Shown here: positions 7,094 through 14,969 of the stretch, in pieces
Layout: each line of letters begins with the position of its first letter
Position numbering within the stretch: position 1 is the stretch's first letter
NCBI GenBank assembly: GCA_017473165.1
Contig: JAFUNA010000014.1
Coordinates: 1-64,000, forward strand
Direction: 5' to 3'
Length of the DNA stretch: 64,000 nt
Origin: Clostridia bacterium
GTDB taxonomy: Bacteria; Bacillota; Clostridia; Oscillospirales; Acutalibacteraceae
Translations under genes and position numbers: made by a program
The notes under the pieces: generated by a model
The model's input: only the letters and a program-made list of their open reading frames with translations
What the model was told of the DNA's origin: nothing
Database searches by the model: none

Positions 7094-8188
7094 TTACCAC
7101 CTGTTTTCAACATATTCACACCAAGTGAACAGGTCTTTTATTTCTATTTTTGTTCCGTCGTCAAGAGTCACGTCGCCGTTCCACATTCCGAAAATCTGAT
7201 GGCAGTTCATTCTTCCGACCTTGAAATCAACGTCAGTATGGTTATCAAGAGTCGGTGTCATTGTCATGTTGAATCTGCCGTCCTCGGAGATAAATTTCCA
7301 CTCCTCCAGATATCTGTCCTTCGGGAATTTTTCAACATCCACTGCACCGAATTTATGCACCTTGCCGTCATAGATAAGGCAGGTTTCGGTTGCATGGCTT
7401 TCGTTGCCGATTGCCCAGGTTATCTCAAATCCGAAAAGGTGCTTATCTCCGTTTTCGTCATTTATATATTGCGTTCCGCTGCCCCAATACCAGACCATTT
7501 TGTGAACGGTGTTCACTCTGCCCCAGTCGAGAGTGCAGAAGGAATCTTCTTTGGTGAATTTCAGCTCATAATCGCCCCATTTAACGCATCCCTCACAGGG
7601 CATACAGAACTGCTTTGTTGTCATAAAATACTTCGTTTTATCCTCATCAAAAGGAAAAACGGTTGTTATGCTTTCAAGGTCGGGCATTATATCCATCCGG
7701 ACATTGCATTCAAGGATTTTTCCTTTATACGGCTGTCTGTACCAAAGAGTTCTTTCGGTTTCTTTGGTGTTAAAATCGAATTCCGCAGAGCCGATTTTAT
7801 CCTTATAGCGGTTGGGAACATCGCCCTTTGCGGGAGGAACGTGCTTGTTTGCTCCGAGGAAATATTTCATGGCATCAATAATAACCTCGCCCGTTTCAAG
7901 GTCAACAACCTTTGCTCCCACATAGCCGCCGACATTGATGTTGGCAAAGCTTATGAGAATCTGCATCTTGCCCGCAAGAATATTATAGAAATCCCATTCT
8001 TTTCTGCTCATTATGCCCGTTTTGACATAATCTCTGTTATATGTAAAAACATTTTTTCTTGCCCAACCCTTGGCAAGCAGAGTTCCGTCGGGTGCAAGAA
8101 GCGGAGTTTCTTCGGTATACTCCGTCTGCTTTGATTTTTCTTTCCAATCATTAAAAGGCACATACGTTCTCGGCAATTCCTTGCTCAT
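7094..8188 (-). CDS. DUF2804 family protein
   Basis: Product of 364 residues resembling DUF2804 along its length: TPLLAPDGTLLAKGWARKNVF near the N terminus, WYRQPYKGKILECNVRMDI in the middle, FCTLDWGRVNTVHKMVWYWG and HLFGFEITWAIGNESHATET towards the C-terminal half. The family is a beta-rich protein of unknown function, common in Clostridia and Bacteroidetes; some resemble lipocalin-like or AttH-like folds, but no activity is established to my knowledge. No signal peptide. I take the ATG at 8188 behind GGGGAG; an in-frame GTG lies two codons upstream. It is coupled with the acetyltransferase gene downstream and has a promoter at 8218-8246. Confidence 0.7.
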   Translation of the reverse strand: MSKELPRTYVPFNDWKEKSKQTEYTEETPLLAPDGTLLAKGWARKNVFTYNRDYVKTGIMSRKEWDFYNILAGKMQILISFANINVGGYVGAKVVDLETGEVIIDAMKYFLGANKHVPPAKGDVPNRYKDKIGSAEFDFNTKETERTLWYRQPYKGKILECNVRMDIMPDLESITTVFPFDEDKTKYFMTTKQFCMPCEGCVKWGDYELKFTKEDSFCTLDWGRVNTVHKMVWYWGSGTQYINDENGDKHLFGFEITWAIGNESHATETCLIYDGKVHKFGAVDVEKFPKDRYLEEWKFISEDGRFNMTMTPTLDNHTDVDFKVGRMNCHQIFGMWNGDVTLDDGTKIEIKDLFTWCEYVENRW

Positions 8189-8217
8189 ATTCACATCTCC
8201 CCATATCTTTTTAATAT

Positions 8218-8246
8218 ATTGTAGCTCATTTTGCCGATAATTTCAA
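8218..8246 (-). promoter_or_regulatory. sigma-A promoter of the DUF2804-acetyltransferase operon
   Basis: Minus strand TTGAAA (8241-8246), 17 bases, TACAAT (8218-8223). The -35 overlaps the stop codon of the small gene upstream. Confidence 0.6.
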
Positions 8247-8485
8247 CACTTTCCTTCAACAAACCATTTGCCGTGGTTATCCTCATAAATAAAGGTTTCT
8301 TTCCCGTTAATCTGAACGGTATATCTTATCTCTCCGCCACCCACATTGAGAGATTTCACCTTGCAGCGGTTAAGCAGCCTTTCAACAATATAGACCGTTC
8401 CGTCCTCCCATTGAATACGCAGGGGTCGGCGTTTGCCGTCTTTGTCAACAAGAACATAAACATCAACAAACACCTTTCTGACCAT
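8243..8485 (-). CDS. small conserved hypothetical protein, 80 residues
   Basis: Short basic, strand-rich protein with no signal peptide: RPLRIQWEDGTVYIVERLLN, then GGGEIRYTVQINGKETFIYE. I do not recognise a named family, but the compact beta pattern, a good ribosome site (GGGGGAAAG, 5 bases before the ATG at 8483-8485) and its own consensus promoter at 8529-8557 support a real gene. It lies between GH92 and DUF2804, with a terminator separating it from GH92. Confidence 0.65.
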   Translation of the reverse strand: MVRKVFVDVYVLVDKDGKRRPLRIQWEDGTVYIVERLLNRCKVKSLNVGGGEIRYTVQINGKETFIYEDNHGKWFVEGKC

Positions 8486-8528
8486 ATTTCTTTCCCCCTC
8501 ACATCGCCGAACATTTGTTTGCTTTATT

Positions 8529-8557
8529 ATATTACACCCGTTACGCCGAAATGTCAA
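8529..8557 (-). promoter_or_regulatory. sigma-A promoter of the 80-residue protein gene
   Basis: Minus strand TTGACA (8552-8557), 17 bases, TAATAT (8529-8534). Confidence 0.7.
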
Positions 8558-8570
8558 GAGGAAAATCATG

Positions 8571-8600
8571 CAAAAAGCTCCGAAGTTTTCACCTCGGAGC
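8571..8600 (-). terminator. terminator of the GH92 gene
   Basis: Stem GCTCCGA (8577-8583) / TCGGAGC (8594-8600), followed on the minus strand by TTTTT. It lies just past the GH92 stop at 8608. Confidence 0.85.
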
Positions 8601-8607
8601 GTTTTAT

Positions 8608-10848
8608 TTAAAAGAATGTTTCGGGAACCTCTTTTCCGAATTCGGTGCAGGGCTCTTTTGACAGCTCAAAGCTGATTTTTCCGCCTGCAACAAGCTCGGA
8701 ATATGTGAGATATGCCCGGTTTATCTTTGTTCCGTTAAGATAAACGGCTTTTATATAAGGATATTCGAGCGGGTCTTTGTTACACTCAACGGAAAGCTTA
8801 TCCGAAACAGAGCATGAATGATATTTCGGGTCAAGCTTCACCTCTGCGGTTTTGAACAGCGGAGTGTTGATGAAATATGCCTCATGTGCGGGGCAAAGCT
8901 GTGCAAACCCGAGAGCCGAAAGAACATACCATGCCGAAAGCTGACCAACGTCCTCGTTTCCGCAGAAGCCGAATGCTCCCGTGCGGTAAGCCTCCTTCTG
9001 AACACGTCTTGTCCAGTACTGCGTTCTGTGAGGAAGTCCGAGCATACTGAAATAATGGGTTATGTTGTGACAAGGCTCGTTGGAATGGTTATAGTCATTG
9101 TTCCAGAGCTTTTTGAAATCCGCTTTTTTAAAGAATTTTTCAAGAAGTCTGACAGTGCGTTTCTCACCGAAAAGCTTGCTCAAGCCCTTTACGTCATAAG
9201 GCACAAACCATGACTGCTGATAAATATTGCTTTCCACGCAGCCGTTATCGCCGTATTTTCCCCACTCAAAAACAAATCTGCCGTTTTTGTGTCTGGGAGC
9301 CATAAATCCGAGCAAACGGTTAAAGTTTTCGCCGTAGCGTTTTGCTCTGCCTGCAAAATATTCGGCATCCTCATGCTTACCCATGGCTTCGGCAAACTTC
9401 GCCATGGTGAAATCCGCAAGCAGGAATTCAAGAGTATCGCTGAGCTTTTCAGGGAAATAGCAATCTTCCTTATACTGTTTGCAGTCGGGTCTTAACGATA
9501 TGAAGGGTTTGCCGAAAAGCTCCGTTGCACCGAGGCACGAAGCCTTTGCGATTTCATAGGTTTTTTCGGCATCAACGGTTTTTATTCCTTTGATATGTGC
9601 ATCGGCAATAACAATCAGTCCGGGGTCGCCGACCATGCTGTGCGAATCGTTTCCGAGAAGCTCCCATCTGGGGAATGAAATTCCTCTGCATTCCGCAATT
9701 TTAACCAGCGAATTGACATCATCCCTAACCATATCGGGGCGGATTATTCCCAAAAGAGGGAATTCGCTTCTGTAAACATCCCAGCCGCTGAACACCATAC
9801 GGTGGGTATATTCATCGGTTTCGTATATTTTGCCTTCAATGGAGAATTTTCCGTCAACATCGGCGGCAATTCTGGGGTCAAGGAGCGTATGATAAAGGCA
9901 GGTGTAAAAAATCTTAAGGTCTGTTTCGTCAGAGCCGGTAACGCTGACACCCTCAAGAGCCTTTTCCCATGTATCGAATGCAGTTTCGGCTTTTGCGTCA
10001 AAATCAAAGTCGGGGCATTCCTGCTCAAGATTTTTGCGTGCACCGTCAAGGCTGACATATGAAATTCCGCATTTTACGCAGATTTCCTTTGCATCGCTGC
10101 CGAAGCAGGCAAGAACTCCAATGTCTTCATTTTCAAAGCTTTTTACGCTTTCATCAATGAATTCTTCATTTGAGAAAAACTGCATTTTCTTTGCGGGAAC
10201 GGAAATTTCACAGACAAAATATAAGTCATAGGAAATTCTTCCGCCTCCCCTGCCGAAACCGCCGCCCGCAGGTGTACAATGAATGTGACCCTCGATGCGT
10301 CTGTCATTTACGATTCTGACCTCCTCAAAATCTGCGTGTCCGCCGATTCTGCGTGAAAGGTTGAATATGATTCTTGCATCTTCGCCCTCGGGATATGTGA
10401 AGCGGAGCATTCCCGTACGCTGCGTTACGGTTGCCTCTGCAAGAATTTTGTATCTGTCAAGAAAAACGGAATAATATCCCGCCTTTGCGGTTTCTTTTTC
10501 GTGAGAGAAGGGTGATTTCCAGCCCTCTTTTCCTTTTTTGAAGGTAACCTCTTCATTGCTGCCGCTGCGAAGGTCGGTTTCGCCGATGACCGGCATAATC
10601 TGAACATTGCCCAGATCGCCGTACCAGCCGATTCCGCTCATGTGATTGAAGCTGAAGCCCTCGATTGTGTTGTGGCAATAGTTATAGCCCGTGCCGTTGT
10701 CGCCGCCCGTTACCGTATCGGGAGAAAGCTGCACCATTCCGCCTGGCAGACACGCACCGGGATAAGTTTTTCCGCCTCCGTGCCAGCTTTCAGCCTGCTC
10801 ATCGCCAACCGTTCCTATTATCGGGTCAATATATTTTGCTTTGCTCAT
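8608..10848 (-). CDS. GH92 family alpha-mannosidase
   Basis: Product of 746 residues, full length for GH92. Family landmarks in order: KYIDPIIGTVGDEQAESWHG at the N terminus, PGGMVQLSPDT, GFSFNHMSGIGWYGDLGNVQ, then in the alpha/alpha barrel FSGWDVYRSEFPLLGIIRPD and near the C terminus GNEDVGQLSAWYVLSALGF. GH92 enzymes are calcium-dependent, inverting exo-alpha-mannosidases (mostly alpha-1,2, also 1,3, 1,4 and 1,6) acting on N-glycans and yeast mannan. No signal peptide is visible at the chosen ATG (10846-10848, behind CAGGTGAAG), so it probably acts in the cytoplasm on imported mannosides. It is divergent from GH127 and has its own promoter at 10880-10908. It fits with GH38 and GH125 elsewhere in the window. 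Confidence 0.93.
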   Translation of the reverse strand: MSKAKYIDPIIGTVGDEQAESWHGGGKTYPGACLPGGMVQLSPDTVTGGDNGTGYNYCHNTIEGFSFNHMSGIGWYGDLGNVQIMPVIGETDLRSGSNEEVTFKKGKEGWKSPFSHEKETAKAGYYSVFLDRYKILAEATVTQRTGMLRFTYPEGEDARIIFNLSRRIGGHADFEEVRIVNDRRIEGHIHCTPAGGGFGRGGGRISYDLYFVCEISVPAKKMQFFSNEEFIDESVKSFENEDIGVLACFGSDAKEICVKCGISYVSLDGARKNLEQECPDFDFDAKAETAFDTWEKALEGVSVTGSDETDLKIFYTCLYHTLLDPRIAADVDGKFSIEGKIYETDEYTHRMVFSGWDVYRSEFPLLGIIRPDMVRDDVNSLVKIAECRGISFPRWELLGNDSHSMVGDPGLIVIADAHIKGIKTVDAEKTYEIAKASCLGATELFGKPFISLRPDCKQYKEDCYFPEKLSDTLEFLLADFTMAKFAEAMGKHEDAEYFAGRAKRYGENFNRLLGFMAPRHKNGRFVFEWGKYGDNGCVESNIYQQSWFVPYDVKGLSKLFGEKRTVRLLEKFFKKADFKKLWNNDYNHSNEPCHNITHYFSMLGLPHRTQYWTRRVQKEAYRTGAFGFCGNEDVGQLSAWYVLSALGFAQLCPAHEAYFINTPLFKTAEVKLDPKYHSCSVSDKLSVECNKDPLEYPYIKAVYLNGTKINRAYLTYSELVAGGKISFELSKEPCTEFGKEVPETFF

Positions 10849-10879
10849 ATTCTTCACCTGTATATTGAATTTCCTGTTA

Positions 10880-10908
10880 AGTATACACCATGTTCTTGGT
10901 TTTTTCAA
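10880..10908 (-). promoter_or_regulatory. sigma-A promoter of GH92
   Basis: Minus strand TTGAAA (10903-10908), 17 bases, TATACT (10880-10885). Divergent from the GH127 promoter 20 bases away, so both could share a regulator. Confidence 0.65.
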
Positions 10909-10926
10909 TAATTAACCTTATTTTTG

Positions 10927-10955
10927 TTGACCTTAAACTTTATATTAAGTATAAT
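10927..10955 (+). promoter_or_regulatory. sigma-A promoter of GH127
   Basis: TTGACC (10927-10932), 17 bases, perfect TATAAT (10950-10955). Confidence 0.75.
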
Positions 10956-10985
10956 CAAATTACAGTCCGCATGAGGAGAATTGAA

Positions 10986-12905
10986 ATGGAGCAAAACAAA
11001 TTTTCAAAGCATATTGACATAATGAACATTGAAATTGCCGACCCTTTCTGGTCAAAGGAAATCGAACTGATAAAAAATGAGGTTGTTCCCTATCAGTATG
11101 ATGCCCTGCACGACAGAATCGAGGGTGCGGAAAAGAGCCATGCAATTGAGAATTTTGTCAAAGCAGGAAAAATTGCAGACAAGCTGAAAAATGGCGAAGC
11201 CGTGCCCGTCTACCCTGCCGACAAATGGCACTATCATGACGGCAACGCTCACCCCGATGCCTTTCACGGCTGGGTTTTTCAAGACAGCGATGTTTATAAA
11301 TGGCTTGAAGCAGTTGGTTATATTCTCTCCTGTCATCCCGACGGCGAGCTCAAAAGCAAGGCTGACGAGGTTATAAGGCTTGTCTGCTCCGCACAGCTCG
11401 AAAACGGCTATCTTGACACGCTTTATATAATCAACAACCGTGACGAAATTTTCTCAAACCTCAAGGATTTTCACGAGCTTTACTGCTTCGGTCATCTTGC
11501 CGAGGCTGCGGTCGGTTATTATAAATCCACAGGTGACAAAATGCTGCTTGATGCCGCCTGCCGTTTTGCGGATTTGATTTGCCAAACCTTCGGCGAGGAT
11601 AAAATCAAGGGCTACGGCGGTCACGAAATTGCAGAGATGGCTCTTGTTAAGCTCTATGACGTTACGGGCAAGCGGGAATATCTTGACACCGCAAAATTCC
11701 TCATAGACGAAAGAGGAAAGAAGCCCTATTACTACGATATTGTGCTCGGAAAAGAAACGGTTGACGACAACTATCACTACAATCAGGCTCATTGTCAGCC
11801 GAAAAATCAGCACGAAGCCGTGGGGCACGCCGTAAGAGGAGTTTATCTTTACAGCGGAATGGCGGATGTTGCAAAGCGTTTCGGCGACGAGGAGCTTTAC
11901 ACCGCCTGCAAAAAGCTGATTGACAACATAATCAATCAGAAAATGTATATCACGGGCGGAATCGGCTCAACGGTTGACGGCGAAGCATTCAGCTTTAACT
12001 ACGATTTGCCCAATGACCTTGCCTACAGCGAAACCTGTGCTTCAATCGGGCTGATTTTCTTTGCACGCAGAATGCTTGAAATTGAGCCTGACGCAAAAAT
12101 TGCGGATACAATTGAGCGTGCGCTTTATAATACGGTTTTATCGGGCATGGCACAAGACGGAAAGAGCTTTTTCTATGTCAATCCCCTTGAAGTTTTGCCC
12201 GAAGCTTCGCACAAGGATTCACGCAAGCGGCATATCAGACCTGTAAGGCAGAAATGGTTTGGCTGTGCCTGCTGCCCGCCCAACCTTGCAAGGCTGATTT
12301 CGTCAATCGGCGAATACTGCTTCACGGAAAACGAAAACACGTTTTTTGTTCACCAGTTTATCGGCAGCAAGGTGAATTCTGACAAAGCAACGCTTGAAAT
12401 CATTTCGTCTTATACAGATAACGGCAAGGTAAAATTTAAAATAAATCCCAAAGAAAAATTCATTCTTGCCGTGCGTATTCCGTCGTGGTGCGATAATTAT
12501 AAATTCTCACATTCCTGCGAAGTCAAAGACGGTTATGCTTATTTTGAAATTGAGAACGAGGTTGTTATTGATGCGGAATTTGAAATCAAAGTCAAAATGA
12601 TAAAATGCTCAAACAAGGTCCGTGCAAACGTTGACAAGGCTGCGGTTACAAGAGGTCCGTTTGTTTACTGCATTGAGCAAGCGGATAACGACAAAAACCT
12701 GCAAATGCTGAAAATCAGCAAAAATCCCGAATTTGAGCTTGACGGTGATTCGGTTATTGCAAAAGGCTGCAGAGAAAAAGAAATCGATGACCTTTACAGC
12801 GAATGGAGCGAAACCGAAGCCGAAGAAGTCAAAATCAGGCTCATTCCCTATTACAAATGGGGCAACAGAGGCGAAAACGAAATGAGTGTTTATATAAGGA
12901 TATAA
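10986..12905 (+). CDS. GH127 beta-L-arabinofuranosidase (DUF1680) family protein
   Basis: Product of 639 residues, normal for GH127. The zinc/cysteine active site is visible: E349 and C351 in AYSETCASIG, and C429-C430 in CACCPPNLARLISSIG, matching the three cysteines plus glutamate known to hold zinc, with one cysteine as nucleophile. GH127 removes terminal beta-L-arabinofuranose, as found on plant hydroxyproline-linked glycans and pectins; some DUF1680 proteins have other specificities. No signal peptide. Start chosen at ATG 10986 behind GAGGAGA; the frame is open further upstream but crosses the promoter. A nucleoside phosphorylase gene follows after 21 bases. Arabinose release is unlike the mannosidase theme around it, so substrate should be held loosely. 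Confidence 0.9.
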   Translation: MEQNKFSKHIDIMNIEIADPFWSKEIELIKNEVVPYQYDALHDRIEGAEKSHAIENFVKAGKIADKLKNGEAVPVYPADKWHYHDGNAHPDAFHGWVFQDSDVYKWLEAVGYILSCHPDGELKSKADEVIRLVCSAQLENGYLDTLYIINNRDEIFSNLKDFHELYCFGHLAEAAVGYYKSTGDKMLLDAACRFADLICQTFGEDKIKGYGGHEIAEMALVKLYDVTGKREYLDTAKFLIDERGKKPYYYDIVLGKETVDDNYHYNQAHCQPKNQHEAVGHAVRGVYLYSGMADVAKRFGDEELYTACKKLIDNIINQKMYITGGIGSTVDGEAFSFNYDLPNDLAYSETCASIGLIFFARRMLEIEPDAKIADTIERALYNTVLSGMAQDGKSFFYVNPLEVLPEASHKDSRKRHIRPVRQKWFGCACCPPNLARLISSIGEYCFTENENTFFVHQFIGSKVNSDKATLEIISSYTDNGKVKFKINPKEKFILAVRIPSWCDNYKFSHSCEVKDGYAYFEIENEVVIDAEFEIKVKMIKCSNKVRANVDKAAVTRGPFVYCIEQADNDKNLQMLKISKNPEFELDGDSVIAKGCREKEIDDLYSEWSETEAEEVKIRLIPYYKWGNRGENEMSVYIRI

Positions 12906-12926
12906 TTGTATTTATGGAGGCAAAAA

Positions 12927-13682
12927 ATGAGTATAATAGATACATTCGATTGTAACGGCAAAGAAATAATCGAGGCAGGAAAAAATGTAAAAAAGATAGA
13001 CAAATTTCCCAAAACAGTAATTATTGTTTTTTCTGCAAAGTTTTGTTCCCTGTTTCTCAACAAATATAATGCAACAGAAATAGGGCATCTAAACGGAGGA
13101 GGGCAAGAATATCCTATTTATCAATTTGAATATAAAGGTGTTCAAATGGGCTTTTTTAACACTGTTATTGGCGGAGCAGGTGCATCTGCATTTTTAGAAG
13201 AGCTCATTGCATTAGGTGCAGATAAATTCTTATATTTTGGTTCCTGCGGTGCATTGGATAAAGAAATAGCCGAGGGACATTTGATAGTTCCCGTAGCAGC
13301 CTACAGAGATGAAGGTGTGAGTTACCATTATGCAAAAGCATCCGACTTTTTGGAAATTAAATCAGCTCCCAGATTAACAAAGATTCTTGAAGATATTTGT
13401 GTACCATATAAAACAACAAAAACATGGACAACAGATGCTTTTTACAGAGAAACCGATAACAATTTGGATATGCGTAAGAAAGATGGATGCGGTGTTGTTG
13501 AAATGGAGTGTGCTTCTGTTATGTCAGTAGGACAATTCCGAAAAAAGGACGTCTATCAGTTCTTATATGCGGCAGACTGTTTAGGTGATAGCAGTTGGGA
13601 TAAACGGATGTTAGGAAATATGCCCGCAGATTTAAGAGAGAGGATTCTTGTGGTTGCCATTGAGGTGGCAAGCAGATTGTGA
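12927..13682 (+). CDS. nucleoside phosphorylase (uridine/purine phosphorylase family)
   Basis: Product of 251 residues of the PNP/UDP hexameric phosphorylase fold: GFFNTVIGGAGASAFLEELI (ribose/phosphate region), FLYFGSCGALDKEIAEGHLI, and the active-site segment GVVEMECASVMSV near residue 195. These enzymes split nucleosides with phosphate into base and ribose-1-phosphate in the cytoplasm. The start is ATG 12927 behind GGAGG. It sits 21 bases past GH127 and is probably cotranscribed, but its codon use is visibly AT-richer than that gene (many TTA, ATA and AAT codons), suggesting a separate origin. Exact base specificity cannot be read by eye. Confidence 0.85.
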   Translation: MSIIDTFDCNGKEIIEAGKNVKKIDKFPKTVIIVFSAKFCSLFLNKYNATEIGHLNGGGQEYPIYQFEYKGVQMGFFNTVIGGAGASAFLEELIALGADKFLYFGSCGALDKEIAEGHLIVPVAAYRDEGVSYHYAKASDFLEIKSAPRLTKILEDICVPYKTTKTWTTDAFYRETDNNLDMRKKDGCGVVEMECASVMSVGQFRKKDVYQFLYAADCLGDSSWDKRMLGNMPADLRERILVVAIEVASRL

Positions 13683-13723
13683 AATTCAAATCAAAGATAA
13701 TAAATCCCAATTTGTATATACAA

Positions 13724-13764
13724 AAAAGACAAGGTGAAAAACTCGCCTTGTCTTTTGCTTTTTA
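13724..13764. terminator. bidirectional terminator between convergent operons
   Basis: 11-bp stem AAAAGACAAGG (13724-13734) / CCTTGTCTTTT (13746-13756) with T-rich sequence on both strands. Ends the GH127 operon and the six-gene minus-strand operon. Confidence 0.9.
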
Positions 13765-13765
13765 T

Positions 13766-14968
13766 TTACTTTGCAACGGGAACGTTGATTTCAAGGTCAG
13801 TCAAGGGGAAGGAGCAGCAGGGATGAATGCAGCCGAATTTGTAGTCTGCAAGTCGGCGGTATTCAAGATGCTCGGGAACATAAACCTTGCCCGAAATCAG
13901 ATGCGAATGGCAGAATCCGCATTCGCCGCTGCGGCAGCGTGCGGGAACGGAAAGTCCGTTCTTTTCGATTGTCTGCATAACCGAATCTGCGGATGAACCG
14001 AAGATAATATATGTCTTATCCTGAATTGTAACGGTGATTTTGATTTTATCGGGTACGCCTGCGGGATAATCGGGCTGCGAAGCGGGATTACGGAACTCAC
14101 CGAACATTTCATGGCGGATATATTTCTTTTGAAGTCCGATTTTTTCAAGCTCTTTGTCAACAAACTCGTACATCTGCTGCGGTCCGCAGAGGAACACCGA
14201 ATAGGGCTCGTTTTCGGGAGCATATTTCTGAATAAGCTCCGCCGTGATGAAGCCCTTTTCAAGACCCTTTACGCCTCTTTTTGTCTTTTCGCTCAAAACA
14301 TGAACAACCTTGATTTTGTCGCATTTCTTTTCGAGTTCTTCAAGCTCCTCACGGAAAAGAATATTATCGTAGTCACGGCTGCCGTAGAGAAGAGTCATTT
14401 CAAAATCCTCATCGCCGTCGGCAATTGCGTTTGCCATTGAGAGGAAAGGAGTGATTCCGCTGCCGCCTGCAAGACAGATAACCTTTTTTGCATCACGGAG
14501 GGGCTGATATTCAAAGTTGCCCGAAGGTGCGGAAACCTCAACATTTGCACCCTCTGTCCATGTGTCGAAAATATAGCGTGACATAAGTCCGCCGTCAACA
14601 AGCTTGATTGTTAAAACATATTTACCCTCAAGCGAATCCTTGGGCGAGGATGAAATCGAATATGCTCTTGTTACGGGCATACCCTCGATTGTTTCAAAAA
14701 CGGTAAGATATTTGCCCGCTCCAAAATATGCAAGCTCTTTTGTTCCTCTTTCGGGGTCGGGAACAAGGGTAAAGCTTTTGCAGTCGGGTGAAATATCCTT
14801 AACCTCTGCAACCTTAAGATACTGACGTTTGGGGTGGAGTGCCTTGGCAAGGGTCATTGCCTGGTCTGATATCTGCACAAGCTCCGAGGGTGCAGACTCA
14901 AATCTTGTCTGACGTCCCTTAAGCAAGGGTAAAAATTCCTTTACCTTGAGTGATTTTAAATTTGCCAT
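13766..14968 (-). CDS. FAD-dependent oxidoreductase with C-terminal plant-type 2Fe-2S ferredoxin domain
   Basis: Product of 400 residues. After a 45-residue N-terminal extension comes an FNR-like module: FAD site RAYSISSSP near residue 103, NAD(P) site LAGGSGITPFLSM near 170, and FLCGPQQMYEF near 260. The C-terminal domain carries CRSGECGFC and, about 30 residues on, GCIHPCCS, the CxxxxCxxC...C ligands of a 2Fe-2S cluster. This flavin-to-Fe-S arrangement is that of electron-transfer reductases serving an oxygenase, reductase or desaturase-like partner. It starts one base after the stop of the phytoene-desaturase-like gene (RBS AAGGAGGG inside that gene), so the partner is probably that flavoprotein. 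Last gene of the operon. Physiological substrate unknown. Confidence 0.85.
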   Translation of the reverse strand: MANLKSLKVKEFLPLLKGRQTRFESAPSELVQISDQAMTLAKALHPKRQYLKVAEVKDISPDCKSFTLVPDPERGTKELAYFGAGKYLTVFETIEGMPVTRAYSISSSPKDSLEGKYVLTIKLVDGGLMSRYIFDTWTEGANVEVSAPSGNFEYQPLRDAKKVICLAGGSGITPFLSMANAIADGDEDFEMTLLYGSRDYDNILFREELEELEKKCDKIKVVHVLSEKTKRGVKGLEKGFITAELIQKYAPENEPYSVFLCGPQQMYEFVDKELEKIGLQKKYIRHEMFGEFRNPASQPDYPAGVPDKIKITVTIQDKTYIIFGSSADSVMQTIEKNGLSVPARCRSGECGFCHSHLISGKVYVPEHLEYRRLADYKFGCIHPCCSFPLTDLEINVPVAK

Positions 14969-14969
14969 C

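Noticed and set aside
7199-8134. 311-codon open frame on the plus strand
   Set aside because: Lies antisense within the DUF2804 gene, has no ribosome site and reads as the usual Cys/Phe/Val-rich mirror of coding sequence.
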